DNA from: Nitzschia sp. DOCU1 | Taxonomy: Eukaryota > Bacillariophyta > Bacillariophyceae > Bacillariales > Bacillariaceae | Direction: 5' to 3' | Assembly: GCA_951394045.1 (NCBI GenBank) | Contig: OX595986.1 | Span: 3,067,534 to 3,131,533, forward strand | DNA: 64,000 nt | Part shown: positions 22,626 through 33,920 of the stretch, piece after piece | How positions within the stretch are numbered: the first letter of the stretch is position 1 | How the letters are laid out: every line of letters begins with the position of its first letter | Notes under the pieces: generated by a model | The model's input: only the letters and a program-made list of their open reading frames with translations | Told to the model about the DNA's origin: nothing | Database searches by the model: none | Position numbers and translations under genes: made by a program

Positions 22626-22994
22626 CTCCATTGGAGTACCCGCAGGCCAAGCCCCCTTCGAAGTGATGTGAATAAAGTAGCAATGGGAAAAGTAGAAGAT
22701 TTCTGCAGTAGACTAGGAAGTATAGCTTTGCAGTATATTCTTCGATAGTGGGGAGGTTGATAGGACCTCCCGGTGCGAACCCCGCAATGGGATGCAGTTC
22801 TAAGATATCAAGTCGTGAGTCGAGTCGTGGATTCCATCACGCATTTTTATCGCGACAAGAGAGACGACGCCACACTCCAGAATTTGTCGAAAACTCTCAC
22901 ACCATGGCGAAAGAAGCCCGTTTAAATTCACCAGTAGGAAGACGGGGTAAAGGCTGACAATCTAGCTAGTGCCTCATCAGGATAGAGCTCAAGA
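22626..22994. other. Intergenic region
   Basis: A 369-bp gap between allantoinase and the PI3-kinase. A short ATG frame (22904, MAKEARLNSPVG) ends at a possible donor but cannot be spliced in frame to the next gene, so it is left out. Confidence 0.4.
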
Positions 22995-25900
22995 ATGAGG
23001 GCAAGAGGACCAACGACGCCTGGTGTGCCGGGTCTGTTGGAAGAACGCAGCAAATGGGTCAACGTCACTTGGATGCCCAACGCCTCGTTGTCGCAAACAT
23101 CGCATGTCTGTCTTGCCGTACGGTCTATATTGACTTGCTTGGACGAACTGCAGCATTACAAACCCGAAGAATGGCAAGTGCGAGCCACCATCCACGGTGT
23201 GGCAGGACTCCCCATCGTCCCGATTGCATCCCTTACACCGACGTCGCCTCTGACAACGTTGAACGATCACACCGACACGGACGGGCATCCTCCTTTGGAT
23301 TTGACTGAAGAAGAGTGGTTTCCAATGACATCCAATGTCACCCACATTTGTAAATTGGATTCCATTCTTCATGTCCCGCTTCGATGGCGAGATCTTCCTA
23401 GAGATTCGTACCTTAAGTTCGAAGTATTGGGCCATTGCGATGAGGTGGTAAGTGACGGAAGATTCGTACTTTACAATATTGATATCGCCCCTCTTCTCTG
23501 ACGCTTACTCGATATAGCTTTACGTGGCGACGGTCCCTATGTTCAACGCCTACGGAAAGTTGAAGACTGGGTTGATTCGGCTGGAGCTTGAGTCTCAGAC
23601 GTCAAACGCGGACGGGAAACGAAATGCTGGATTGTGCCCCCCACCAAAACGGGATGATCCGTCAGAATGGCAAGAAGCGGATCCAATATGGAAAGCATCT
23701 ATAATGCTAGATCAATTGGAGCGCTTCGAGGAAGTTAAGGTAGATCCAACGGCTCGGGCCAACAAATGGTTTGGTGACATTCAACCCGTGCCATGGCTGG
23801 ATGCTCTAGCCAAGGAGTATTGCCACAACACACTCAACGAAGCAAAGGAAAAGGCAGGGGTAAGTAGAAAGAGTCGCCAGGTCCGAGGTTGAAATCCCTT
23901 CCATTAGGTACTCACCTTCTCCCAGCAGCATTTGTTGTTTGGAGAGACCGATAAGACGGGGTACATGATTATTGAGTTGCCTGTATTCGACGTTCCCGTG
24001 CTACACGAAGAGACTTTCTATCCTGTTCCACAGCACGGGCCTTCGGGTGCTGTAACTCCGCTGGACTTGGCGTTGTATAAAAAAAGAGTTGTTGCCTCCA
24101 AAAGTCCGCCATCATTTCATCCTCTACAAACCATCCCCTTTCTTGACTATGAAAATGAGAATGACAACCCCGTCGAAGACAAGTATCGGACACTTGCGCA
24201 CGATCTGCTTCGGGGGCTGGTGGATCCTGCGCTCAAGCCAGATCGAGTACAACGTGACAGGCTGGCGGCTATCATTGCGTCCCCATCGCACCATCCGTCG
24301 CGAGAAGAAAAAGGTAAGACTGGCCTTCGTGTTTTCCTTGGCGAGGGATTGCGCATCGTTGTCCTAATCCATTGTTATCCAGATTTGCTCTGGAGATTTC
24401 GCTTTAGTCTCGTTGATAATCGCCGTGCTTTGACAAAGTTCTTGCTTGCGGTGGATTGGACTGTTGAGAGTGAAGTGGTACAGGCGGCTGAATTGCTCGA
24501 ACAGTGGAGAAAGCGGAGCCCGATAGAGGTCACGGATGCTCTGAAACTTCTTGGGAAGCAGGTTGCATACCAGACAAATCTTGTCCGTGCTTATGCAATC
24601 GATACGCTTGCGGCTGCGCCAGACGAGGAGTTGAGTCTTTACCTTCTGCAATTGGTTCAAGCTTTAAAGTTCGAAAACATTCAGGAAACGGGAGTCAATC
24701 ATGCTTCATCAGCATCAACGCAGGTCTCCTCGCTGGCCACATTTCTCATCAACCGCGCTGCCAAAAATATTCAACTCGCCAACTACCTGTATTGGTATCT
24801 GAAAGTCGAATTGCAGGATCCTACACACGGTGCGCGTTATCGTGAAATCTTTGCCGAATTGCAAGACCGGCTGTCAAAAACAGTATTCACGAGCCCAGCA
24901 ACAGAGTCGAAGGCTCTTCTTGACACCAGCGGGTCGTCTGCTTCTATCGATATGGGAGCTGAGGCGATCGCTGCCCCTTTCAAAAGTATTGTGGATTCTG
25001 CGAAAAAGATTGGTTCGACACTTCGAGGGACCGAATCCTCCCCGAAGAGTCCAGAGGAGTCATCATCGAAGAAGCCCGTCAAATCCTTGTGGGACGTACT
25101 CAGTGAGCAGGATTTATTTCTGTCAGGTATCATGGACGCTCAGATGTCTTACGGCACAAAAAGCAAGAAGGATGCCAAGGAAGCTCATTTGCGATCGGTC
25201 CTTGCAAAGGAAGGTTTTGATAAGAGCTCAAAACGAGACCCTTTTCCGTTACCATGCGCGCCAGAAGTAATGGTCAATGGCGTCAATCCTCAGACGGCAA
25301 AGGTTTTCAAGTCGGCAGTCTATCCAGCCCTGGTTGAATTTCATGTTGACTCAATTGCTGACAAGACGGATTTCGGTCAAGCGAGGAAAGGAGGGGCAGC
25401 TGCCACACCACACTCTCTATTGCACCGGACAAGCTACCGCGCAATGATCAAGACAGGAGATGACCTGCGGCAAGATCAACTCGTCATTATGATGATAAAG
25501 CTCATGGATGGGCTACTGAAACGCGCATCTTTGGACATGTGTCTAACTCCATACTCGATCATTGCTACCTCTCCGACATCGGGTATGATCGAATTCGTTG
25601 AACGGTCCCAACCGCTTTCTCAGATTCTCGCCAGCAACAACAATTCGATCCTGCAATTTCTTCAAGCCAATGCCCCACAGAAAGGGGCGAAATATGACGT
25701 CCGACCGGATGCCATGTCCAACTACATAAGGAGTTGTGCCGGGTATTGTGTCATCACCTACTTGCTGGGAGTCGGAGATCGTCACCTCGACAATCTTATG
25801 ATAACGAACGGCGGAAACTTTTTCCATATTGATTTTGGATTCATGTTCGGACGGGATCCCAAACCGCTGCCTCCTGCATTCCGTTTGACCCGAGAGATGG

Positions 25901-26223
25901 TGGAAGGAATGGGAGGCCTTGATTCACCCGAGTATCGCCAATTTTGCTCTCTTGCCTGCCAGGCGTTCAATGCGCTGCGAAAGAGTGCAGGTCTAGTGCT
26001 CAACCTGCTTCATTTGATGAGTGACGCTGGTATCGAGGATCTGTCAAACAACCCTTCCGCGGATGCAGATGGAGTGATCGCGAAGGTGGAGGAACGATTC
26101 CGACTCGATCTGACAGATGAACAAGCAGAGCGATTCTTTTTGAACCTTATCGGCGACTGCCTGACTGCTATTGCACCGCGTTTAATGGATGTCTTCCACT
26201 CGATCGCTGTTGCTCGCAGGTAG
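22995..26223 (+). CDS. VPS34: Class III phosphatidylinositol 3-kinase
   Basis: Model: join(22995..23447, 23518..23859, 23929..24313, 24383..26223), 1006 residues. The N-terminal third is the C2 domain; a PIK helical domain (about residues 390-560) contains KDLLWRFRFSLV and QLVQALKFE. The catalytic domain carries GDDLRQDQLVIMMIKLMD (about residue 753), the catalytic loop GVGDRHLDNLM (about 855) and the activation-loop HIDFGFMFGRDPKPLPP, the form typical of class III enzymes. Vps34 makes PI3P on endosomes and autophagosome precursors together with Vps15. It is somewhat longer than the roughly 890-residue animal and yeast enzymes, mainly from inserts in the C2 region and a Ser-rich linker near residues 590-660. 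The intron at 24314-24382 is 69 nt and stop-free; removing it restores KDLLW. The acceptor at 23928 could alternatively be 23925, adding one Gln. The start is uncertain: a 5' exon may exist upstream. Confidence 0.93.
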
Positions 26224-26593
26224 TCGGATAGTCTTTAAGTGCGATAGTTTAGCGCATTAGCTGAATGATAGCCTGCTGCGAGCGACTGACATGCGAAGGC
26301 AGGGTAGTAGTGCTTGAAGAATAAGATAGTATTATGGCGAATGATTCTTAGAAAGCCTTTTAAACTACACCTTCTGCCTCGTCTAGCTCTTCGTCCTCAA
26401 AGTAATTGAAATCACCACTGGTCCAACTATTAGTGACTATATCGTCAGGAATCGACTGCCAGACCGTGTCAATCAAATCTGCCACCTCTCCTCTCGTTCG
26501 ATTCATGATGATGGTTGTATCCACCCCCGATATGCTCTGTTAAGGGAACTAAACATTTGGCGAGGACTATCTTGTGAAAAATTTAGTAGCTAG
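26224..26593. other. Intergenic region with transposase-like fragment
   Basis: A 370-bp convergent gap between VPS34 and ORC5. The only content noted is the small minus-strand frame listed next. Confidence 0.4.
26360..26506 (-). pseudogene. Small frame resembling the C-terminus of a Tigger/CENP-B-like transposase
   Basis: The minus strand has a 48-codon frame starting ATG (MNRTRGEVADLID) and ending TAA; in-frame sequence continues upstream to 26539 or so (SISGVDTTII). The pattern DLIDTVWQSIPDDIVTNSW followed by an acidic tail recalls the C-terminal helix of DDE_1 (Tigger/jerky) proteins, where a W..i....i..sW segment closes the domain. No DDE core or terminal repeats lie nearby, so this would be a leftover fragment, or an independent microgene. 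Low confidence in either reading. Confidence 0.25.
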
Positions 26594-29305
26594 CTAGACA
26601 AGGTAACTCTCTAAAGGAATGCCGACACTTTCGGCAAGTTGTAAGGCCTCCTTTGCAGTCAGTGAACACCAGCATTTTGCACCATTCAGGTTGATTTGTT
26701 CCCCCCGGACACTGCCCGAGAATGCCACCGGGTGAATGTAGCCAAGGTCAATCAAACTGCGGAGGTCCTCGTACAAACGTGATGTTCCCAAGGACTCGAC
26801 AGAATACTCGTATCGTTTCTTTCCAGGAAACTGAGGCGCCGAATCTGGGTTCAGCCGCACTAGAGTAACAAAGATCGAAAAGACCCGCTCTACGAGGAAT
26901 GGCCGAGGGCGAAGCGACTTGAGTTGATCAATCCCTCCCGCAGTGGAAGCAAAGGCCACTGCTTCTTCAGAATCCAAGTTCTCCTTTCCCTTTCGCGTCC
27001 TCGTACGTTTTCCATTCCCTTGTACTGAAAAGACTTTCTTGTCGTTTTCAGCGCGATTGTTTTGGCAAACAAAGGCTGCGAGAAGCAAGCAGATGCGTAG
27101 GAATGGGAGTTGCAAACCCGAAATCCGAGACGATTTCTTTTGGGGCATCATAGCTTTGCCTTCAACGTCAAAGTGTGTGGAATCCATGTTAACTAGTGTC
27201 GAACCCGACGATGCATTTCCAACTTCACTTAGAAAACGCCCGCCCAACAAGCGAAGCAAATCCTGGTTCAGTTTCTCATCTTCAGTCACCCGGTCCTGTG
27301 CACCCATCGACGCGAGTGTAGCCTTGATTACTTGCGGATGCAATGGTTTGATGTATACGGGCCACAAAGAGCGGCCTATACGAAGAAATTCATTCAAATC
27401 GATCGTCGAATCGGAAAGGTATTGTACCAGAGAACTAAAAAATCCATCGATAACCTTTGAAATGAATGCACCATTGCCTTCTTTGGCGGCTTTGAAATGA
27501 GTATTACCAACGACGAGAGGTAGCAATTTGTCGGTTTTCAAAATCTGACGAGAGGGAGAATCAACTTAGTTCGAACAATGGCAAATGCACGTAGTTGGCC
27601 GACACATCTTACAACATACCTCCTGAATAACCTTTTGGTCCTTGTAGGCCGGAAATTGTATCGTCAATCCTCCTACACTACCTGCCAACGTTGCAGCCGA
27701 TTTTTCTGGGGCGGCAATATTGTCCAATCGAGTGCCATAAAGTAGCGAGTACCTAGATACAACCACAATCGTCAAATTCAGTCTCATAAACTTGGGTAGA
27801 AGCAAGAGTTCCGCCAGAAAATTCGTCTTTTCATTTGCCGTTTTTCTGGCCGACCAAGTCAATAGCCTCTCGGCATGATCCACGACCAACACGGCAGCTC
27901 GTTGCGAGCCAACACCAAAGAATCGTTGGAGGCTCCGGCCAAAGGCTGCCACTGCGGAATGAGAAGTCTCCGGCGAATTGTTCACATGTTCGTCCGACCC
28001 TAAAGTCGCGGTATTGCTGCTGGTGGCTTTGTTTCCGGGAGCCTTCTTGTTGCCGGCAGTAGTGGCCGAGATACTGGACGTTGGTGCGGTAATCTTTGCC
28101 GCCCTCCTAGGTTGGAACCGAGGCTGCTGTTTTTCCTCCATCGTTTCCACGTCATGATGTTTGTCTGTTCCCACGTCATCAGTTTTGGATATACCCGTCG
28201 AATCGGCAATAGCAGCGGCGTCTCCAAGGGATTTTGGACTCGTAGTACCATGACGCTTGGGGCTGTGTGCTAGCTTCGGTGTAGCATGATGACGACGATG
28301 CCGTTGCCGACGATCACGCCGCGACAGCGATGTGGGTTTGAGCTGTCTGTAAGCATCCGCAACGAGGCGATCAATGGAAGCTGGTTCCGTAGTGGCACAG
28401 TTGACATAGGATGTGTGCAGACTGGGCATTGCCCCACTAGTTTGTTGAAGATTGTCTGCCTGCAGCATTTGCAAGACATCCTTGACAGTACTAGTTTTCC
28501 CAGTTCCTCTCGGGCCCGAAAGAAAGATGGGTCCCGGAATATGCACAGACGATGGGGTCATTTCGTTGGATTGAATGGTACGGCAGGCTCCAACAGAACC
28601 GTGAAGCAGGGCTGTTAAACGACGAATTTGTCCTTCTCGATACGGATACTCCTTCATCAACGATTGAAGCCGCTGTGAAAGAGGAACGACGACACTGGGA
28701 CTGTCATCGGGGGCTGTTTTGGCGCGAAGCATCCCATATAATGGCTGTGCCTGATCGTCATTGTCCATTGCGTCTGGACTGATTTTGCGACGCTTGCGCC
28801 GTACGGGTTTCGATTTGAGCTCACGTGGGACCATGCCCTGATACTTTTCATGCAAGGATTCCAAAAACAAGGCATTGCGTCTTTGATTTTGAAGCATGCG
28901 TTCGTGCAAGGACAAACCCCCCTCTTCTTCTTCGTCGTCATCAGAGGATGACGATGTGGCATCGGTGGAGACGCTCCCGTCGGAAGACAGGAGCTCATCC
29001 TCGGACGAATAACTTTCATTGTCTTCGTCGTCGTCTTCCATGTCATTAGTTGCAGTAAAGTCATGGTCATCTGGACTCTCCTTCATGGGCGAGTCGTCCA
29101 TTTGTGTCAGGGCAGCCGCTACCGCATTTCTTGCAACGTCAGCATCCATGGGGAAGCTGCTACTGTCAACAGAGTCGCTGGAACTTGACTTTTCCGAAAA
29201 GTCGGGCATGTGAAAGGAAGGAATCGGTGCCTTCTTTTTGCCCGAAGATGATTCCTGGGCATGGTGGCTTGGCATTCGATTGCCAACGCTGTTTTCATCG
29301 GCCAT
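26594..29305 (-). CDS. ORC5: Origin recognition complex subunit 5
   Basis: Model: complement(join(26594..27544, 27620..29305)), 878 residues from ATG MADENSVGNRM. Residues 1-215 are acidic and Ser-rich, presumably disordered, with a basic KSKPVRRKRRK patch. The AAA+ domain starts at YPYREGQIRRLTALL, with Walker A SGPRGTGKTST and Walker B VLVVDHAERLL; a low-complexity insert of about 130 residues (from RRDRRQRHRRHH on) separates the two. The C-terminal ORC5 region includes LQLPFLRICLLLAAFVCQNN, RPRPFLVERVFSIF and the winged-helix-like LYEDLRSLIDLGYIHPV. ORC5 binds ATP within ORC and helps license replication origins in the nucleus. The protein is twice the 435-480 residues of yeast and human ORC5 because of the N-terminal tail and insert. 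The intron joins QE to ILKTDKLLP. Confidence 0.88.
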
Positions 29306-29857
29306 GTTGAAAATCAATGAACTTACTATCACCGTAACAATCTAGCTTCTGTGTAGTCTCCACTCCTACTGCTAGTAGCAGTTAGCCGTCCTTTTGCTAT
29401 TTCGGAATGGATACGATTATTGTATCAGAGAGATGTGATGTTCATTGCCCATGACAGTGATGTGTCTGCCATCATTGGCGTTGTGTGTCATTTGTCATTG
29501 CGGCGCCGGTGGTATGATACACGCTCTCGTGGGCTCTGCCTCCACCATCATCAGTCCCGGGTTTTTCGGTTCCCGCCAAGCGAAATTGGCCGACAGACAG
29601 ACGATAACTGCCAAGTATTTCGTTGTCCCCATAATTATGTTACTTATCCAAACCGTTTGTTGAGCCCACAAATTGTCTCTCTTTTCCGTCTGTCCTCTAG
29701 CCCCCACGCCGAAACCCGCTCCCCTCCCCGCCCTCGTGCAAGGATCGCGACGACCGAGATTCGAAGAGGTGCTGACAGCAACTACGTATCCAAAGCGGTC
29801 AGCAACGGTTCCACAACTCAAACCCGTTTGCCATATTTTGCACCCTGCAACACAACC
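29306..29857. other. Divergent intergenic region
   Basis: A 552-bp gap between ORC5 and the parvulin starts. A frame runs through it in phase with the parvulin gene, but it lacks an ATG of its own with similarity and reads as untranslated sequence. Confidence 0.5.
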
Positions 29858-30707
29858 ATGACAACAGAGATTGACATTTCCGCAGTGGCAGATGCTGTCG
29901 CAGAAGCGACAAGTGCAGCGCCTCCGGCGCCGCTCCCGAGACCCTTGCCACCGGGCTGGATTATGAAGGAATCCAGATCGAATCCAGGGTTTTATTTCTA
30001 TTTTTATATTCCAACAGGATTGACCTCCTGGCATCCACCCGTGCAAGATGATGATGGGAATAATATACAACAAGCGGCGGTGGATTCCAGCAATGCGCTG
30101 GAAGACGTCAAGGAAGCATTGGAACCATCAGCGGCGGCTGTCGCTGCGGGTGGCATTCCGAGTCGTGCCTCTCCACCGGATGGAGAATCCAAAGAAAAGG
30201 ATCCGGAGGATGCGGAAGATCGATCTTCCAAACGACGAAAGGCATCTTCGTCATCGGGTCCAAAGGAAGTCCGAGTGTTGCATATTTTGAAAAAGCACAA
30301 GGATTCGAGAAGACCAAGTTCCTGGCGACAGCCCAAAATTACGGCGGTGAGTCATTTTATAGTTCGTCTTGTTGCCGCGGCTGTTATTGACTCTAATACT
30401 CACCCACCATGCCTTTTGTGTATATATAAAGACTTTGCAAGAAGCAAAAGAAGAATTGGAGGGTCTCCTGGAGATCTTGATTGAAGAAGAAGGCAATTTG
30501 GATGAGTTGCGGGCAACCTTTGAAGAACTAGCCCGCACGGAATCCGATTGTAGCAGCGCCAAGCGAGGCGGTGATCTAGGATTCTTTGGACGACGAAAGA
30601 TGCAGCCGGCGTTTGAGGAAGCATCGTTTGCCTTGCAAATAGGAGAGCTCACAAAGGAAGTTGTGGAAACCAGCAGTGGCGTTCATTTGATTCTACGAAT
30701 AGGATAA
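29858..30707 (+). CDS. PIN1: WW-domain parvulin prolyl isomerase (Pin1/Ess1)
   Basis: Model: join(29858..30346, 30432..30707), 254 residues from [16 protein letters not shown] domain (about residues 29-62: [20 protein letters not shown] then SWHPP) is followed by a 75-residue charged linker and the parvulin domain: [18 protein letters not shown], the helix [54 protein letters not shown] and [10 protein letters not shown]. The active-site Cys lies in [10 protein letters not shown]. Pin1 isomerises phospho-Ser/Thr-Pro bonds, for example in the RNA polymerase II tail. Typical Pin1 has about 165 residues; the extra length is the N-terminus and the linker. The linker contains a basic KRRKA patch that may be a nuclear signal. 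Convergent with the ribosomal protein gene (52 bp between stops). Confidence 0.95.
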
Positions 30708-30759
30708 TCGGGCATTCTACTAAAGAAGACTTAGCTAGTAGGATGCTGTTCTAAAAGAT

Positions 30760-31365
30760 TTAGTCAATTTCTATTTTGGCTCCTATAGCCTCCAATTGAG
30801 CCTTCATCTCGTCTGCTTTTTCGCTGCTCAAATCTTTCATAATAACCTTTGGTGCTGATTCCACCAAATCTTTGGCTTCCTTCAGCCCAAGGCCCGCAAT
30901 TGCTCGTACTTCCTTGATGACTTTGATCTTGGCCTTGTCATCAAATCCTACTAGTTTGACAGCAAACAGAGTTTTCACTGCCTTTTCCTCCACTTCCTCC
31001 GACTCGCCATCGGCAGGTCCAGCGAGCACGACTCCATCGAGGCCTCTTCCAAATTCGCCTGGATAAATGTTGCGTCCCAAAATTTGAATCACTAATGCAC
31101 CAAGAATATTCACTTCTTCTTCCGGTAAGCGGGTAATTTCGGCGAATAATTCATCCAGTTTGGGAGAGGAAAGAGAGACTTTCCCTGCAGCGGCCGCACC
31201 GTCTCCTGATGCTGCATCCAAGACTTTCGTCGACGATTGATATTGCCTCAGCTGAACTATTCTCTGGGCAGAAGCCAGATTGTATTTCAAGGGATTGGTA
31301 GAAACTTTTGCTGTAGCTGCTCTCGACAAGAGCCTGCATGACAGTGGTCGGATGGATGGAATCAT
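30760..31365 (-). CDS. MRPL12: Mitochondrial ribosomal protein bL12m
   Basis: Single exon, 201 residues from [23 protein letters not shown], a basic Ser/Arg-rich mitochondrial presequence without a plastid signal peptide. The N-terminal dimerisation helix contains [23 protein letters not shown]; an acidic hinge ([11 protein letters not shown]) leads to the globular C-terminal domain with [41 protein letters not shown] and a final ALGAKIEID-like end ([10 protein letters not shown]). bL12 forms the stalk of the large ribosomal subunit that recruits and stimulates translation GTPases. The length suits a mature protein of about 155 residues, slightly longer than bacterial L7/L12 because of a longer hinge. 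Confidence 0.95.
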   Translation of the reverse strand: MIPSIRPLSCRLLSRAATAKVSTNPLKYNLASAQRIVQLRQYQSSTKVLDAASGDGAAAAGKVSLSSPKLDELFAEITRLPEEEVNILGALVIQILGRNIYPGEFGRGLDGVVLAGPADGESEEVEEKAVKTLFAVKLVGFDDKAKIKVIKEVRAIAGLGLKEAKDLVESAPKVIMKDLSSEKADEMKAQLEAIGAKIEID

Positions 31366-32444
31366 TTCAAGTCGACGGCTCTCCCACAAAGGGATCCTGA
31401 TTTTGATTAGAGGGGAATTTAAAGCGGATCAGAGAGATCACTCGCAGTCTTGGTTGTCCCCTTGACGAATTATCGTATTGCAGGTAATAGCGTGCTGCCC
31501 TAGGTTGGGAAGGATTAATTGTTGCCTGCGGGTGGGGGCGAGAGAGTGTAGTTGTTGTTTTGTGTTCATTGTTGTGACGATCGTTGAGGATAGGCGGCTT
31601 CATCTGGCCGGCGGTGTCTGTCGGTATGCGGTAAATATGTACGCGCTCTGACGCAATTCGAGCTCCCGAGCCTCCTCTAGTAGATTTTACCATGTAGCTT
31701 TTCGAAAAATTGTCAAATTGGGTATGCCCAGCAACTCAATCTTCGTTTGGATGCTCCTCAATGCCTTCCTTGCCTACTATTTTATATCGTCCTAATGACT
31801 CACTCATGCAATAGTACTCGTAAGGTCCAACTAGTAGAGTGTTAGAGAAGTATAGCTTGCGTTCGCCAAGTCGCGAAAACTCTTTAGCTACGTACTAGTG
31901 AGCTAAAAACTATTATCATGTTGGGCTTATCTCTACAGATCATGCTAAGCTTGGAAAACTATACTTCAGTATTTCTTTTCCCATCATATGACTTCATGTT
32001 TCTTCGATCCCCAAAAGAAGCCGAGCTGCATCGAAAAAGATGACAGGTCCGCATATCCAGCACGCTCAAGGAAAATCGACAAAGTCACTCCATGTTTGTC
32101 TTCGGCCCCAGTCTCTTATTCCTCGACATCAGTGGGTCGAGCTAAAGATTAGTCTGAATCTTCGCAATAAAGATTTGGCTTTAGCCTTCCGAGGTATCTT
32201 GTTCCGATTTGACAGTTCCAGGAGGATTCGTGGAGGACATAAAGGTTTCGGTTCCCAATCGGCGTTCCTACCGGATGACTTGTATATTGATGCTGCTGGA
32301 AGACTTGTTTTGACTCGTCATCTTTACAGCTGATTGGCGTTCCACTGTTTGAGGGAAACCAGCCGTCCATTTACGAGTCAAGGAAAGAAAATCCTTCCAT
32401 TGTGATAGAGACTGACTCCATTGTCTCGCAATACGTTTTGAACA
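31366..32444. other. Long intergenic region
   Basis: A 1.08-kb gap upstream of bL12m and downstream of the ZIP transporter, both on the minus strand. Overlapping small frames at 32040-32333 (+) and 32149-32370 (-) are mutually exclusive and featureless. I see no gene. Confidence 0.45.
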
Positions 32445-33719
32445 TCATATTTTTTGAGTCAATAGAAATTCGGTCGCACTCATGATACATATACCACATA
32501 GCGTCCCCGTCCACATGGTGGATAGCGACTTTGTACCGTTCACGGAACGAACATGTCGAAGGGCTTCTGGATACAAATCCCGAATAGATACCATAATCAT
32601 AATTCCTGCCACGGCCGCCAACAAGTTTCCTAGCTGCAAGGCGTCTCCATTCCCGTCTTGTAGAAACTGCAAAGCCACAAGCGCACCAATGGGTTCGGCA
32701 AGTCCCGAAATACTAGCCAAGCCAAATGCCAGCAAAGGCCGATCGGGCTGTGCCACCAGACATGGAACAGCAATGGCGATTCCTTCAGGGATATTATGCA
32801 TCATGATTCCAATAGTGACCACCAGTCCCAGCTGATTGGATTCCACTGCCGAAGCAGCCACTGCTAGCCCCTCGGGTGCATTGTGAAGGAGTAGGCTGAT
32901 AAAAATCAGCATTGCCATTCGCCAGGAATTTGCCCGTCGTAGTCGTTCTGCTTCTGCCGATTCTTCATCAAGGGACGCCGCCAATGCCCCTCCCGACACT
33001 GTCCCGTTGACTTTTGTAGAACGTCCCGAGTAGGTATCGAAACTGTTTGCATCGAATGAATCACCTGAAAATAAAGACTCGGGTTCTGGAAGCAGCAGCA
33101 ACACCCAAGAAATGAAAAAATACGCCAAGCATCCAGAAGCAAAACCCAGCATTCGTTCTAGAAGTTGATTCGGACTTGCCAGGGCTAATCCGTCCGGTTG
33201 CAGTTGCAAACCCCCTCCCAATGACTCTGGAAGGATCGAAATAACACTAACCGTGATCATCACTGACGCGGCCAGGCTCAAAGAAAAGCACAAAACTTGG
33301 TCGAAAAAGCCTTTGTCGGGCGCATCTGCAGCTGAGCTTTGTTTTGGGACAAAGAAAACCACAAGTGCTCCCAAAGAGGTCGAAGCCCCCGCCACAGCCG
33401 ATAGTACCAGCGGAGATAACCCACTCCCAGAATCTTGAAAAAGAAAGGGCAGCGTCGTCGGAACGTCCAACAATGTCAAGACGCTAGACGACGTCGTCGT
33501 CAACGGATCAGTGAACACCCCTTGGAAGTCCAATAAAGACGCCGAAAGCTCAGATGCCACAAGAGCATTCGCCCCGAATGGTGGGATGTATGCATGTTGG
33601 TGAAGAGAGTTGAAGATGAATCCCATGGTTGTAGTCACCATGGCAACAACCTGGTTTTTGTGCAAACTCGCGAAGTGGTGATGTGTGGAGAAAGATGCGA
33701 TGCCGAGTGGGGTTCTCAT
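32445..33719 (-). CDS. ZIP-family divalent metal transporter
   Basis: Single exon, 424 residues from the first ATG (MRTPLGIASFSTHHHF); the frame runs open upstream but without ATG. About eight membrane helices are visible: SPLVLSAVAGASTSLGALVV, LCFSLSLAASVMITVSVIS, MLGFASGCLAYFFISWVLLL, then after a Ser/Asp-rich cytosolic loop MAMLIFISLLLHNAPEGLAV, LVVTIGIMMHNIPEGIAIAV, LLAFGLASISGLAEPIGALV, NLLAAVAGIMIMVS and a last helix. The metal-site motifs HNAPEG and HNIPEG in the fourth and fifth helices are the ZIP signature, with the pattern of the ZupT/GufA subgroup. It should carry zinc, iron or manganese into the cytosol. The N-terminal 100 residues are poorly conserved and may contain a targeting signal; location (plasma membrane, vacuole or plastid envelope) cannot be decided. 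Confidence 0.93.
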   Translation of the reverse strand: MRTPLGIASFSTHHHFASLHKNQVVAMVTTTMGFIFNSLHQHAYIPPFGANALVASELSASLLDFQGVFTDPLTTTSSSVLTLLDVPTTLPFLFQDSGSGLSPLVLSAVAGASTSLGALVVFFVPKQSSAADAPDKGFFDQVLCFSLSLAASVMITVSVISILPESLGGGLQLQPDGLALASPNQLLERMLGFASGCLAYFFISWVLLLLPEPESLFSGDSFDANSFDTYSGRSTKVNGTVSGGALAASLDEESAEAERLRRANSWRMAMLIFISLLLHNAPEGLAVAASAVESNQLGLVVTIGIMMHNIPEGIAIAVPCLVAQPDRPLLAFGLASISGLAEPIGALVALQFLQDGNGDALQLGNLLAAVAGIMIMVSIRDLYPEALRHVRSVNGTKSLSTMWTGTLCGICIMSATEFLLTQKI

Positions 33720-33920
33720 TTTTTCCCTTATCGCGCGCAAAACGCGTGTAGCCGACTGCAACGACTTCAAAGCCACAGCATCTCGTGGGTAGCCTGTCTT
33801 GACTCCTCAAGGAGAGGGAACAATGAACTTTAATAGTTATAGCTCTAGGTGCTCCAAGTCCCTGCCTCTGGTACAGCAGTTTGCCGTAGCAATCCGCATT
33901 GACCAACTAATGGCCACCAT

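Noticed and set aside
22770..22800. GGTGCGAACCCC resembling a tRNA T-loop
   Set aside because: No matching acceptor stem, D arm or anticodon arm around it.
22904..22946. Possible 5' exon for VPS34 (MAKEARLNSPVG)
   Set aside because: The donor phase does not match any acceptor leading in frame into 22995.
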